DNA from: JALTBU01 sp964410645
GTDB taxonomy: Bacteria > Campylobacterota > Campylobacteria > Campylobacterales > Nautiliaceae
Assembly: GCA_964410645.1 (NCBI GenBank)
Contig: CAYPHV010000059.1
Coordinates: forward strand, 1 to 5,505
DNA length: 5,505 nt
Direction of reading: 5' to 3'
Of this stretch, positions 1 to 5,056 are shown piece by piece (position 1 is the first letter of the stretch; the number at the start of each line of letters is the position of its first letter). A program made the translations under genes and the position numbers. Below the pieces are notes generated by a model. That model had not been told where the DNA came from. It did no database searches and saw nothing but the letters and a program-made list of their open reading frames with translations.

Positions 1-52
1 TGATTCTCGATCAAGCACGGGCTCATTTTATAGTAAAAATATTTAAAATGTA

Positions 53-61
53 TGTTATATT
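53..61 (+). promoter_or_regulatory. Candidate extended -10 promoter of the por operon
   Basis: TGTTATATT matches an extended -10 element (TGn followed by TATATT, five of six consensus bases). Transcription would start near position 68 and give a leader of about 45 nt before porC. No convincing -35 hexamer is visible, which is common in epsilonproteobacterial promoters. A second candidate, TAAAAT at 88-93, would start the message almost on top of the ribosome binding site at 101-107, so I prefer the first. AT-rich sequence makes chance matches likely, so confidence is low. Confidence 0.3.
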
Positions 62-112
62 AATAATACTTTAAAATTGTTTTTGGGTAAAATACAAATA
101 AAAAGGATTAAT

Positions 113-670
113 ATGTTACAAATCAGATGGCATTCACGTGCGGGGCAGGGAGCTGTTACAGGAGCAAAGGCATTGGCGGATATTATGGCCAGAACCGGAA
201 AATATGTTCAGGCATATTCTGTTTACGGGGCGGAAAAACGAGGTGCTCCGATGAGTGCATATGACAAAATTGACAATAAGCCTATTTTAGACCATTCCAA
301 ATGGATGGTTCCTGATTTTGTTTTGGTAATTGACCCTTCGCTTGTTTTTCAAAAGGAAATAGTAGATAATACAACAGATAACACTGTTTTTATAGTAACT
401 TCGCATATGAATAAAGATGATTTATTACAAATTGCAAAACATCTTCAGGGTAAAAAATTGTATTTAGTAGATGCTATCAAAATTTCTCAGGAAGAAATAG
501 GAAGAGCGATTCCCAATACGCCGATGCTCGGTGCATTTATCAAAATAAGTAAAATTTTACCGTTTGAAGATTTTTTAGTATCAATAAAAGATATTCTCTC
601 AAAATTTCCTCCAAAAATAATAGAAGGGAATTTAAAGGCAATTAAAAGAGCTTTTGAAGAAGTAAAATAA
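113..670 (+). CDS. porC: Pyruvate:ferredoxin oxidoreductase (pyruvate synthase), gamma subunit
   Basis: This is the gamma subunit (also called porG) of the four-subunit enzyme that interconverts pyruvate plus CoA with acetyl-CoA, CO2 and reduced ferredoxin or flavodoxin in the cytoplasm. From the ATG at 113 it is 185 residues, the usual size for a stand-alone gamma subunit. Visible family signatures are the N-terminal RWHSRAGQGAVTGAK (residues 5-19), equivalent to the RxHGRGGQG motif, and SVYGAEKRGAPMSAY (residues 36-50). I chose the ATG at 113 because AAAAGGA lies just upstream (101-107) and the family motif begins four residues in; the reading frame is open back to a TTG at 77, but that start has no ribosome binding site and adds 12 non-conserved residues. 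It is first in the operon, 9 nt ahead of porD. In H. pylori the same complex oxidises pyruvate; in autotrophic relatives with a reductive TCA cycle it runs as pyruvate synthase. The direction cannot be read from this sequence. Confidence 0.95.
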   Translation: MLQIRWHSRAGQGAVTGAKALADIMARTGKYVQAYSVYGAEKRGAPMSAYDKIDNKPILDHSKWMVPDFVLVIDPSLVFQKEIVDNTTDNTVFIVTSHMNKDDLLQIAKHLQGKKLYLVDAIKISQEEIGRAIPNTPMLGAFIKISKILPFEDFLVSIKDILSKFPPKIIEGNLKAIKRAFEEVK

Positions 671-679
671 GGAGATATT

Positions 680-1084
680 ATGGCAACACCAAAAGAAATG
701 ATGACTTCATGGGATAAAATTCAACTGGGTGCAGTATTGCCTTCATTTGAAGATCCTAAAAAAAAGATAAGAAGTAAATTTAATTCGTATAATTATAAAG
801 TGGCTGACTGGAGAGTTAAAAAACCAGTATTTAACAGAAATTTATGTATAGATTGTGATTTTTGTTGGGCCAGCTGTCCGGATAGCTGTTTTCAAGTGGA
901 AGATGTTGTAAATAAAAGAGGCAAAACACAAGCTAAAATAATTGGAATTAATTATAATTTATGTAAAGGATGTGGTGTTTGTGTGGATGTTTGCCCAACG
1001 CCTGTTAAATCACTTTTAATGTTTTCTGAATTTACACAAACAGATGAGGCGTTAAACAATTGGCCTTCAAAAGATAAAAAGTAA
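680..1084 (+). CDS. porD: Pyruvate:ferredoxin oxidoreductase, delta (2x[4Fe-4S] ferredoxin-like) subunit
   Basis: This small iron-sulfur subunit passes electrons between the PorA/PorB active site and external ferredoxin or flavodoxin. The 134-residue protein has two classical CxxCxxCxxxCP motifs: C56, C59, C62, C66 and C95, C98, C101, C105, enough for two [4Fe-4S] clusters. An additional cysteine, C70, follows the first motif; whether it has a role is unknown. About 50 residues precede the first cluster, an extension relative to minimal 2x[4Fe-4S] ferredoxins. The ATG at 680 is preceded by GGAGA at 671-675, directly after the porC stop, so the two genes are probably translationally coupled. 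The next gene, porA, begins 11 nt downstream. The sequence alone cannot fully exclude another 2-oxoacid specificity, but the gamma-delta-alpha-beta gene order matches pyruvate enzymes of Campylobacterota; the 2-oxoglutarate enzyme of H. pylori is arranged oorDABC. Confidence 0.95.
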   Translation: MATPKEMMTSWDKIQLGAVLPSFEDPKKKIRSKFNSYNYKVADWRVKKPVFNRNLCIDCDFCWASCPDSCFQVEDVVNKRGKTQAKIIGINYNLCKGCGVCVDVCPTPVKSLLMFSEFTQTDEALNNWPSKDKK

Positions 1085-1095
1085 AAGGAACAGAT

Positions 1096-2313
1096 ATGGC
1101 TGAAAAATATAAATTAAAAGCAAAAGAAGTTTGGGACGGCAATACTGCGGCCAGCCATGCTTTAAGACAGGCACAGGTGGATGTAGTGGCAGCTTATCCT
1201 ATTACACCTTCAACTCCGATAGTTCAAAATTATGCAAGTTTTCTTGCTAACGGATATATAGACGGTGAATTTGTAATGGTTGAAAGCGAACATTCGGCAA
1301 TGAGCGCATGTGTCGGTGCGGCTGCGGCGGGCGGAAGAGTTGCAACTGCTACATCAAGTCAGGGATATGCGTTAATGACAGAGGTTTTATATCAGGCAAG
1401 CGGTATGAGACTTCCTATTGTTATGACGGTGGCAAACAGAGCTTTGGCGTCTCCTCTTAATATTCACGGAGATCATGGAGATTTATATCTTGGGCGTGAT
1501 ACGGGATGGATTCATTTAATTGCCAATAATCCTCAAGAGGCATATGATTTGACATTGTGTGCGTTTAAAATTGCCGAAAATGAAAACGTTAGACTTCCTG
1601 TTACAACAAATCAGGATGGATTTTTGGTATCGCATACGGTTCAGGTGGTTGAACCTTTACAAGATGAGGTTGCATATAAATTTATAGGTGAATATAAACC
1701 AATTAATCCAATGCTTGATACGAAAAATCCTCAAACATACGGTGCACAAACAGAAGAAGAATGGCATTTCGAATTTAAGGCGACTCAGCATAAAGCGTTA
1801 TTGGAATCTGCTAAGGTTATCGATAGTGTATTCGGGGAATTCGAAAAATTGACAAATAGAAAATACAACAGGGTTGAGAGCTATAAAATTGAAGATGCCG
1901 ATGTGGCACTTGTAGTTATGGGAAGTACTTACGAAACTGCTATGGCTGCAGTGGACAGGGCCAGAGCTGAGGGAATTAAAGCGGGTTTAGTTATGCCAAG
2001 AAGTTTTAGACCGTTTCCATATAATGAAATCGCTGAGAAATTAACAAATGTAAAAGCAATAGCCACACTTGATAGAAGCGCTCCTATGGGTGCTATGGGT
2101 GCATTATTTAATGAAATAGCCGGTGGACTTAGCGCAAACGGACAAAACGCAGTTATGACCAATTATATTTACGGACTTGGCGGACGGGATATAACGGCTA
2201 ATCATATTTTAGAAGTAATAAAAGACAATGATAAAAATGCAAAAGCAGGAAAAAGAGTAACAGACTTACAAGGTTTTATCAACCTTAGAGGTCCTAAGTT
2301 ATCATTCAACTAA
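1096..2313 (+). CDS. porA: Pyruvate:ferredoxin oxidoreductase, alpha subunit
   Basis: The alpha subunit (405 residues) supplies the pyrimidine-side domain of the thiamine diphosphate site and part of the CoA and oxoacid pocket. The N-terminal domain (about residues 10-230) carries AYPITPSTP (33-41), whose conserved Thr contacts substrate in the characterised enzyme, then VESEHSAMSACVGAAAAGGR (62-81), which should contain the Glu that activates the cofactor (E65 by my alignment), and ATATSSQGYALM (83-94). The C-terminal transketolase-like domain covers about residues 267-375, with DVALVVMGSTYETAMAAVD (269-287) and MPRSFRPFP (300-308). Length and motif order are normal, with no frameshift. The ATG at 1096 has AAAGGAACAG upstream. 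The stop codon at 2311-2313 is fused to the ribosome binding site of porB (TAAGGAG), suggesting coupled synthesis of the two catalytic subunits. Assignment to the family is secure; pyruvate specificity is inferred from gene order and overall resemblance. Confidence 0.96.
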   Translation: MAEKYKLKAKEVWDGNTAASHALRQAQVDVVAAYPITPSTPIVQNYASFLANGYIDGEFVMVESEHSAMSACVGAAAAGGRVATATSSQGYALMTEVLYQASGMRLPIVMTVANRALASPLNIHGDHGDLYLGRDTGWIHLIANNPQEAYDLTLCAFKIAENENVRLPVTTNQDGFLVSHTVQVVEPLQDEVAYKFIGEYKPINPMLDTKNPQTYGAQTEEEWHFEFKATQHKALLESAKVIDSVFGEFEKLTNRKYNRVESYKIEDADVALVVMGSTYETAMAAVDRARAEGIKAGLVMPRSFRPFPYNEIAEKLTNVKAIATLDRSAPMGAMGALFNEIAGGLSANGQNAVMTNYIYGLGGRDITANHILEVIKDNDKNAKAGKRVTDLQGFINLRGPKLSFN

Positions 2314-2322
2314 GGAGTTTAA

Positions 2323-3276
2323 ATGAAAAATATAAATAATTTAAGAGAATTTGCCTGTACTCCTGATAAATTTCAAGGTGGACATAGATTATGCCCCGGA
2401 TGCGGACACGGTATGATAGTAAGAGAAGTAGTCAATGCGACTGATGATGATTTGGTTATTTCAACTGCAACAGGATGTCTTGAAGTGTGTAGTGCAATTT
2501 ATCCGTATACTTCCTGGGATGTTTCTTGGCTTCATATTGGATTTGAAAACGCAGCATCTGGAATCAGCGGAGCAGAAGCTATGTATAAAGCGTTAAGTAA
2601 AAAAGGGAAATCTTATAATGAAGGCAGAAAGATAAAATTTGTGGCATTTGGAGGAGATGGTGGAACATATGATATAGGTTTTCAGGCTTTAAGCGGTGCA
2701 ACTGAAAGAGGCCATGATTTTTTGTATGTATGTCTTGATAATGAAGGCTATATGAATACAGGGGCTCAAAGAAGTTCAGCCACTCCCATGGGCGCCCATA
2801 CCACTACGTCTCCAAGAGGTAAATTAAGTTATGGGAAAAAAAATAAGAAAAAAAATTTAACGATGATTATGGCTGCTCACGGATGTCCTTATGTTGCTAC
2901 TGCGGTTCCCGGCAGCAAACACTGGAAAGATTTGACAACCAAAGCTTCCAAAGCAATTTCTACGGCAGGCCCTACATTTATTAATGCATTAAGTCCATGT
3001 ACAACCGAATGGAAATTTAAACCTGAAGATACTGTTGAAATTGCCGATTTAGCAGTTGAAACCTGTATGTTTCCACTTTATGAAGTAGAAGACGGTCATA
3101 AACTGACAATTACATATAAACCAAAAAATAAACTTCCGGTAGAAGAATATTTAAGCAGACAAGGAAGATTTTCTCATTTGTTTAAACCGGAAAACAGCTG
3201 GGTTATAGAAAAAATTCAACAGGAAATAGACAGATACTGGGAATACTTGCAAAGAAGAGAAGAAGCCGGGGTTTAA
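2323..3276 (+). CDS. porB: Pyruvate:ferredoxin oxidoreductase, beta (thiamine diphosphate-binding) subunit
   Basis: The beta subunit (317 residues) binds the diphosphate end of thiamine diphosphate through Mg2+ and holds the proximal [4Fe-4S] cluster. The four cluster cysteines of the family are all present: C24 and C27 in CPGCGHG, C52 in ATGCLE, and C226 in SPCTTEW. The thiamine diphosphate motif starts at GDGG (111-114) and ends around LDNEGYMNTG (138-147). SSATPMGAHTTTSP (151-164) is the conserved loop that follows. A lysine-rich stretch (GKKNKKKN, 171-178) sits in the linker before MAAHGCPYVATAVPG (183-197), as is usual in PorB. The ATG at 2323 follows AAGGAG at 2312-2317, which overlaps the porA stop. 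This is the last gene of the operon. Its stop codon lies inside a probable terminator hairpin and only 4 nt from the convergent corA stop. Confidence 0.96.
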   Translation: MKNINNLREFACTPDKFQGGHRLCPGCGHGMIVREVVNATDDDLVISTATGCLEVCSAIYPYTSWDVSWLHIGFENAASGISGAEAMYKALSKKGKSYNEGRKIKFVAFGGDGGTYDIGFQALSGATERGHDFLYVCLDNEGYMNTGAQRSSATPMGAHTTTSPRGKLSYGKKNKKKNLTMIMAAHGCPYVATAVPGSKHWKDLTTKASKAISTAGPTFINALSPCTTEWKFKPEDTVEIADLAVETCMFPLYEVEDGHKLTITYKPKNKLPVEEYLSRQGRFSHLFKPENSWVIEKIQQEIDRYWEYLQRREEAGV

Positions 3277-3302
3277 TAACTTAAATCCATTTTTTCTTTT
3301 TT
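3270..3302 (+). terminator. Candidate Rho-independent terminator of the por operon
   Basis: 3270-3276 can pair with 3281-3288 (two G-C and five A-T pairs with T3286 bulged), leaving a 4-nt TAAC loop. It is followed by six T (3290-3295), a C, and six more T (3297-3302). The stem contains the porB stop codon (3274-3276), and its 3' side plus the T-run are the last codons and stop of corA read on the other strand. The stem is weak and A-T rich, so efficiency is uncertain. The hairpin is not followed by a T-run in the - direction, so it does not look like a terminator for corA. Confidence 0.5.
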
Positions 3303-4213
3303 AACCAAAGGATAATTCCAATAGCAAGAGATATGTTAAGAATCCATGTAAATAAATATCCGTATTTCCAGCTAAGTTCCGGCATATTTTTAAAATTCAT
3401 ACCATAATTTCCGACTACGAATGTTAAAGGTAAAAATATTAATGAAATTGCCGCAAGTCTCTGCATTGCTCTATTCATTCTCGTAGATAATATGCCCATA
3501 TGAAGATTAAGTAAATATCCTGTTCTTTCAAGAAGTGTTTTTGATTCATTTATTAAATATGCCAAATGTTCGTTTATATCAATAAATTCATATTTTAGTT
3601 TTTTTCTTGTAACAGGTGGAAATTTATTATAAGATTTGTTAATTACATCTTTTGACTGGATGGATACTTTTGTAATTCTGTTTAATGTTCTTCTGGTATA
3701 ATAAATATTTTTTTGCAATTCGTCTTCTTCTATATCTTCATGAAAAATGGAATCTTCCAAATCTTCCAATGTTTCATCTATTACATCAATAATAATCATT
3801 GTATTGTCAACAAGAATATCTGTTATCAAATATGTAATATAATAAAAATCTTTGTTTTTATATTTTTTTTCAAATTTTTTTGCTATTTCGGTAATAATTT
3901 CTTTTTCTTCAGCCAATACAAAAAATTTATCTTTTGTTATAATAATAACAACATTGCTGTCGTCATAAAGTAAATTTTCTTCTTCATCAAAACGAATATA
4001 TTTTAAAATCATTAATTTAAAAATTGCGGTTTCTTCATATGTAATGGATTGGTCTTCACTTTGTATGTCCTCAATGAAACTTTCATGGAATCCATGAGTT
4101 TTTAGCCATCTCATAATTTTTTTATTCGTTACAGTTGAAAAAATAATTTCTTTTTCCGCTTCATTTATTTCAAGATTTTTATCTTTAAGGAGTCTGTCTG
4201 TAAAGATAAGCAT
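3281..4213 (-). CDS. corA: CorA-family Mg2+/divalent cation channel
   Basis: This inner-membrane protein would form a homopentameric channel for Mg2+ (and possibly Co2+ or Ni2+) uptake. Its 310 residues are close to the 316 of E. coli CorA. An acidic cytoplasmic domain (about residues 1-200) leads into a long helix (about 210-255). The first membrane helix is about 254-270 (AAISLIFLPLTFVVGN), and the pore signature YGMNF at 270-274 is followed by the periplasmic MPEL (277-280). The second helix is about 285-304, and the basic tail KKKKW at 305-309 faces the cytoplasm. The CorA signature GMN with MPEL is intact; Co2+-efflux or Zn2+-transport relatives cannot be excluded from sequence alone. 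The ATG at 4213 is preceded by a very strong AAGGAGG (4219-4225, read on the - strand) that lies inside a hairpin. The gene is co-oriented with luxS, 112 nt downstream of it, and probably has its own promoter in that gap. It converges on porB with 4 nt between. Confidence 0.93.
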   Translation of the reverse strand: MLIFTDRLLKDKNLEINEAEKEIIFSTVTNKKIMRWLKTHGFHESFIEDIQSEDQSITYEETAIFKLMILKYIRFDEEENLLYDDSNVVIIITKDKFFVLAEEKEIITEIAKKFEKKYKNKDFYYITYLITDILVDNTMIIIDVIDETLEDLEDSIFHEDIEEDELQKNIYYTRRTLNRITKVSIQSKDVINKSYNKFPPVTRKKLKYEFIDINEHLAYLINESKTLLERTGYLLNLHMGILSTRMNRAMQRLAAISLIFLPLTFVVGNYGMNFKNMPELSWKYGYLFTWILNISLAIGIILWLKKKKWI

Positions 4214-4284
4214 TTTAACCTCCTTAACGGAGGTTACAGGGGCTATAAAATTGTTTGATAAATAATTATAGCCTCTGCAACCTT
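4214..4284 (-). promoter_or_regulatory. corA 5' leader with a sequestered ribosome binding site and competing hairpins
   Basis: Read on the - strand, the leader has four elements. Arm A is 4283-4266, arm B (complementary to A) is 4248-4231, an anti-Shine-Dalgarno AACCTCC is 4235-4229, and the Shine-Dalgarno GGAGGTT is 4223-4217. The last two form a perfect 7-bp stem with a 5-nt loop and would hide the corA ribosome binding site. Arm B and the anti-Shine-Dalgarno share 4231-4235 (AACCT), so A:B pairing and SD sequestration cannot both form fully: A:B paired should mean translation on, and A free or occupied should mean translation off. This is the layout of a translational riboswitch or attenuator. 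It does not look like the ykoK/M-box Mg2+ riboswitch, and the ligand, if any, is unknown. The pairings are seen directly; the regulatory role is inferred. Confidence 0.5.
4231..4283. repeat. 18-nt imperfect inverted repeat in the luxS-corA gap
   Basis: The arms 4231-4248 and 4266-4283 match as reverse complements at 16 of 18 positions and are separated by a 17-nt AT-rich spacer. In - strand RNA one of the two differences is a G-U wobble and the other an A-C mismatch; in + strand RNA the situation is mirrored. The right arm is followed on the + strand by TTTTT (4283-4287), so a + strand transcript could see it as a terminator. The right arm plus the adjacent base also contain TATAAT (- strand, 4270-4265), a second possible corA -10. 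A protein-binding operator is therefore an alternative to an RNA role. Confidence 0.75.
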
Positions 4285-4290
4285 TTTGGA

Positions 4291-4299
4291 ATTATAACA
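4291..4299 (-). promoter_or_regulatory. Candidate extended -10 promoter of corA
   Basis: On the - strand this reads TGTTATAAT: an extended TGn followed by a perfect TATAAT. Transcription would start near 4284, almost exactly at the first base of arm A of the inverted repeat, which fits a leader RNA that begins with that arm. No good -35 is visible. A second TATAAT at 4270-4265, inside the repeat, would start near 4258 and make a shorter leader lacking arm A. Confidence 0.45.
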
Positions 4300-4306
4300 A
4301 TTATTT

Positions 4307-4334
4307 AAAAAAAGGAAAAATTATTTCATTTTCC
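4307..4334 (-). terminator. Candidate Rho-independent terminator of luxS
   Basis: On the - strand GGAAAA (4334-4329) can pair with TTTTCC (4319-4314) across a 9-nt loop, and seven T follow immediately (4313-4307). The stem begins in the last codons of luxS and the loop contains its TGA stop. The stem has only two G-C pairs, so termination may be partial and some luxS transcripts may run into corA. The corA -10 candidate lies just downstream, consistent with separate transcription units. Confidence 0.45.
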
Positions 4335-4859
4335 CAATATTTTTATTTCCATAGGATTAACGTTGCAAATATTTTTAATATTTTTTGGATTAAGAGATAA
4401 TTCTTGATTATCCATTATTACAATATTGCTGTTTAGAATATATTTAGCCACTTTTTTAGCACCTTCAAGCGAATGTAAGTAACAGCTTCCGCATTGATAA
4501 ATATTGGCTTCAGGTATTGTATCGGTGTCAATAATGTTTTGCATAGATTTTCTCCATGCATCGATTACATCTTTGTCGTTCGGTTCGCCTATTATACTCA
4601 TATAAAAACCGGTTCTGCATCCCATTGGAGAAATGTCTATAATATCAAATGAAGGTAAATTGTCCCTCATAAATCCTGCAAAAAGATGCTCAAGTGTATG
4701 CATGGCCTTTTCATCAATTATTTCTTTATTAGGCTTTGCAAATCTTACATCATAAACAGTAATAACATCTCCTTTTGGAGTTTTCATTTTTTTTGCAATT
4801 CTAAGTCCTGGGGAAGGCATTTTTATGTGATCAACTAAAAAACTATCAAGCATTGGCAT
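4326..4859 (-). CDS. luxS: S-ribosylhomocysteine lyase (AI-2 synthesis)
   Basis: LuxS cleaves S-ribosylhomocysteine to homocysteine and the AI-2 precursor DPD in the cytoplasm, recycling the product of SAM-dependent methylation. The metal site is complete: H54 and H58 in HTLEH and C123 in YQCGSC, with E57 of the HxxEH motif as catalytic base and C81 in MGCRTG as the catalytic cysteine. VRF (38-40) is the conserved substrate-pocket segment. At 177 residues it is slightly longer than typical LuxS (about 155-171), the extra part being a tail of about 13 residues after the usual C-terminal helix. C126, three residues from the metal ligand, is an additional cysteine. The ATG at 4859 has AAAAAGGA (4873-4866, - strand) at good spacing; a second ATG two codons later is spaced less well. 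No pfs or other methyl-cycle gene is adjacent. It has its own strong -10 and faces away from rpsB. Confidence 0.96.
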   Translation of the reverse strand: MPMLDSFLVDHIKMPSPGLRIAKKMKTPKGDVITVYDVRFAKPNKEIIDEKAMHTLEHLFAGFMRDNLPSFDIIDISPMGCRTGFYMSIIGEPNDKDVIDAWRKSMQNIIDTDTIPEANIYQCGSCYLHSLEGAKKVAKYILNSNIVIMDNQELSLNPKNIKNICNVNPMEIKILGK

Positions 4860-4878
4860 TGTTTATCCTTTTTATGGA

Positions 4879-4887
4879 ATTATACCA
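4879..4887 (-). promoter_or_regulatory. luxS promoter, extended -10
   Basis: On the - strand this reads TGGTATAAT, a TGn extension plus perfect TATAAT, with AT-rich sequence instead of a recognisable -35. Transcription would start near 4872, giving a leader of only about 13 nt that begins essentially with the luxS ribosome binding site. The match is strong and well placed in a divergent intergenic region. Confidence 0.6.
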
Positions 4888-4920
4888 TTTTTAGATTCTT
4901 TTTAATAAGGAAATTTTATA

Positions 4921-4949
4921 TTGTAAATTTTAAATAATTATAGTAAAAT
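4921..4949 (+). promoter_or_regulatory. Candidate rpsB promoter
   Basis: TTGTAA (4921-4926) and TAAAAT (4944-4949) are separated by 17 nt, matching four of six and five of six consensus bases. The start would be near 4956-4958, so the leader stem that begins at 4961 would lie at the very 5' end of the message. TATAGT at 4939-4944 is an alternative -10. Confidence 0.45.
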
Positions 4950-4957
4950 TTCATTTT

Positions 4958-5056
4958 AATCCTCACCTCTTTATTCCTTGGTAGGGTTGCACTGAAAAGT
5001 GTTAAAGGAGAGGGAGGCTAAACCCGGCCAAAATTAAATAAATTCAAGGAGAAACA
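4958..5056 (+). promoter_or_regulatory. Structured rpsB leader RNA, possible S2 autoregulatory element
   Basis: An outer stem pairs 4961-4964 with 5014-5017, 4966-4970 with 5009-5013 (A4965 bulged), and after a 5-nt bulge (4971-4975) 4976-4979 with 5005-5008: 13 pairs, all Watson-Crick. Inside it, CACT (4990-4993) and AGTG (4998-5001) form a hairpin capped by a GAAA tetraloop. GGGTT (4984-4988) in the enclosed loop is complementary to AACCC (5021-5025) just beyond the stem, which would make a pseudoknot. AAGGAG at 5046-5051 is the rpsB ribosome binding site, and TTCCTTG (4974-4980) could alternatively pair with it. E. coli rpsB-tsf is known to be repressed by S2 through its 5' UTR, so an analogous role is plausible. 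I cannot assign this fold to a named family. Confidence 0.55.

Noticed and set aside
1..26. Fragment of a tRNA or tmRNA at the left edge
   Set aside because: I tried to fit a T-arm plus acceptor end on the + strand and a tRNA or tmRNA 5' end on the - strand; conserved positions do not line up.
77..112. In-frame TTG at 77 as an upstream start for porC
   Set aside because: There is no ribosome binding site before it, and the 12 added residues are unlike the family N-terminus; the ATG at 113 has AAAAGGA and begins right before the conserved motif.
1929..2162. Open frame of 77 codons on the - strand
   Set aside because: It lies wholly inside the conserved C-terminal domain of porA and encodes nothing recognisable; it is a shadow of the real frame.
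3713..3973. Open frame of 86 codons on the + strand, rich in Phe, Ile and Asn
   Set aside because: It is antisense to the acidic, Lys/Glu-rich domain of corA, and its odd composition is what complementing those codons produces.
4231..4283. The large inverted repeat as the luxS terminator
   Set aside because: In the - direction the second arm is followed by CCGTTAAGG rather than a T-run; the hairpin at 4314-4334 with seven T is the better candidate.
4214..4325. Leader peptide for corA, as in Salmonella corL
   Set aside because: No ATG or GTG occurs on the - strand of this gap apart from the corA start itself, and the only TTG starts reach a stop within a few codons.
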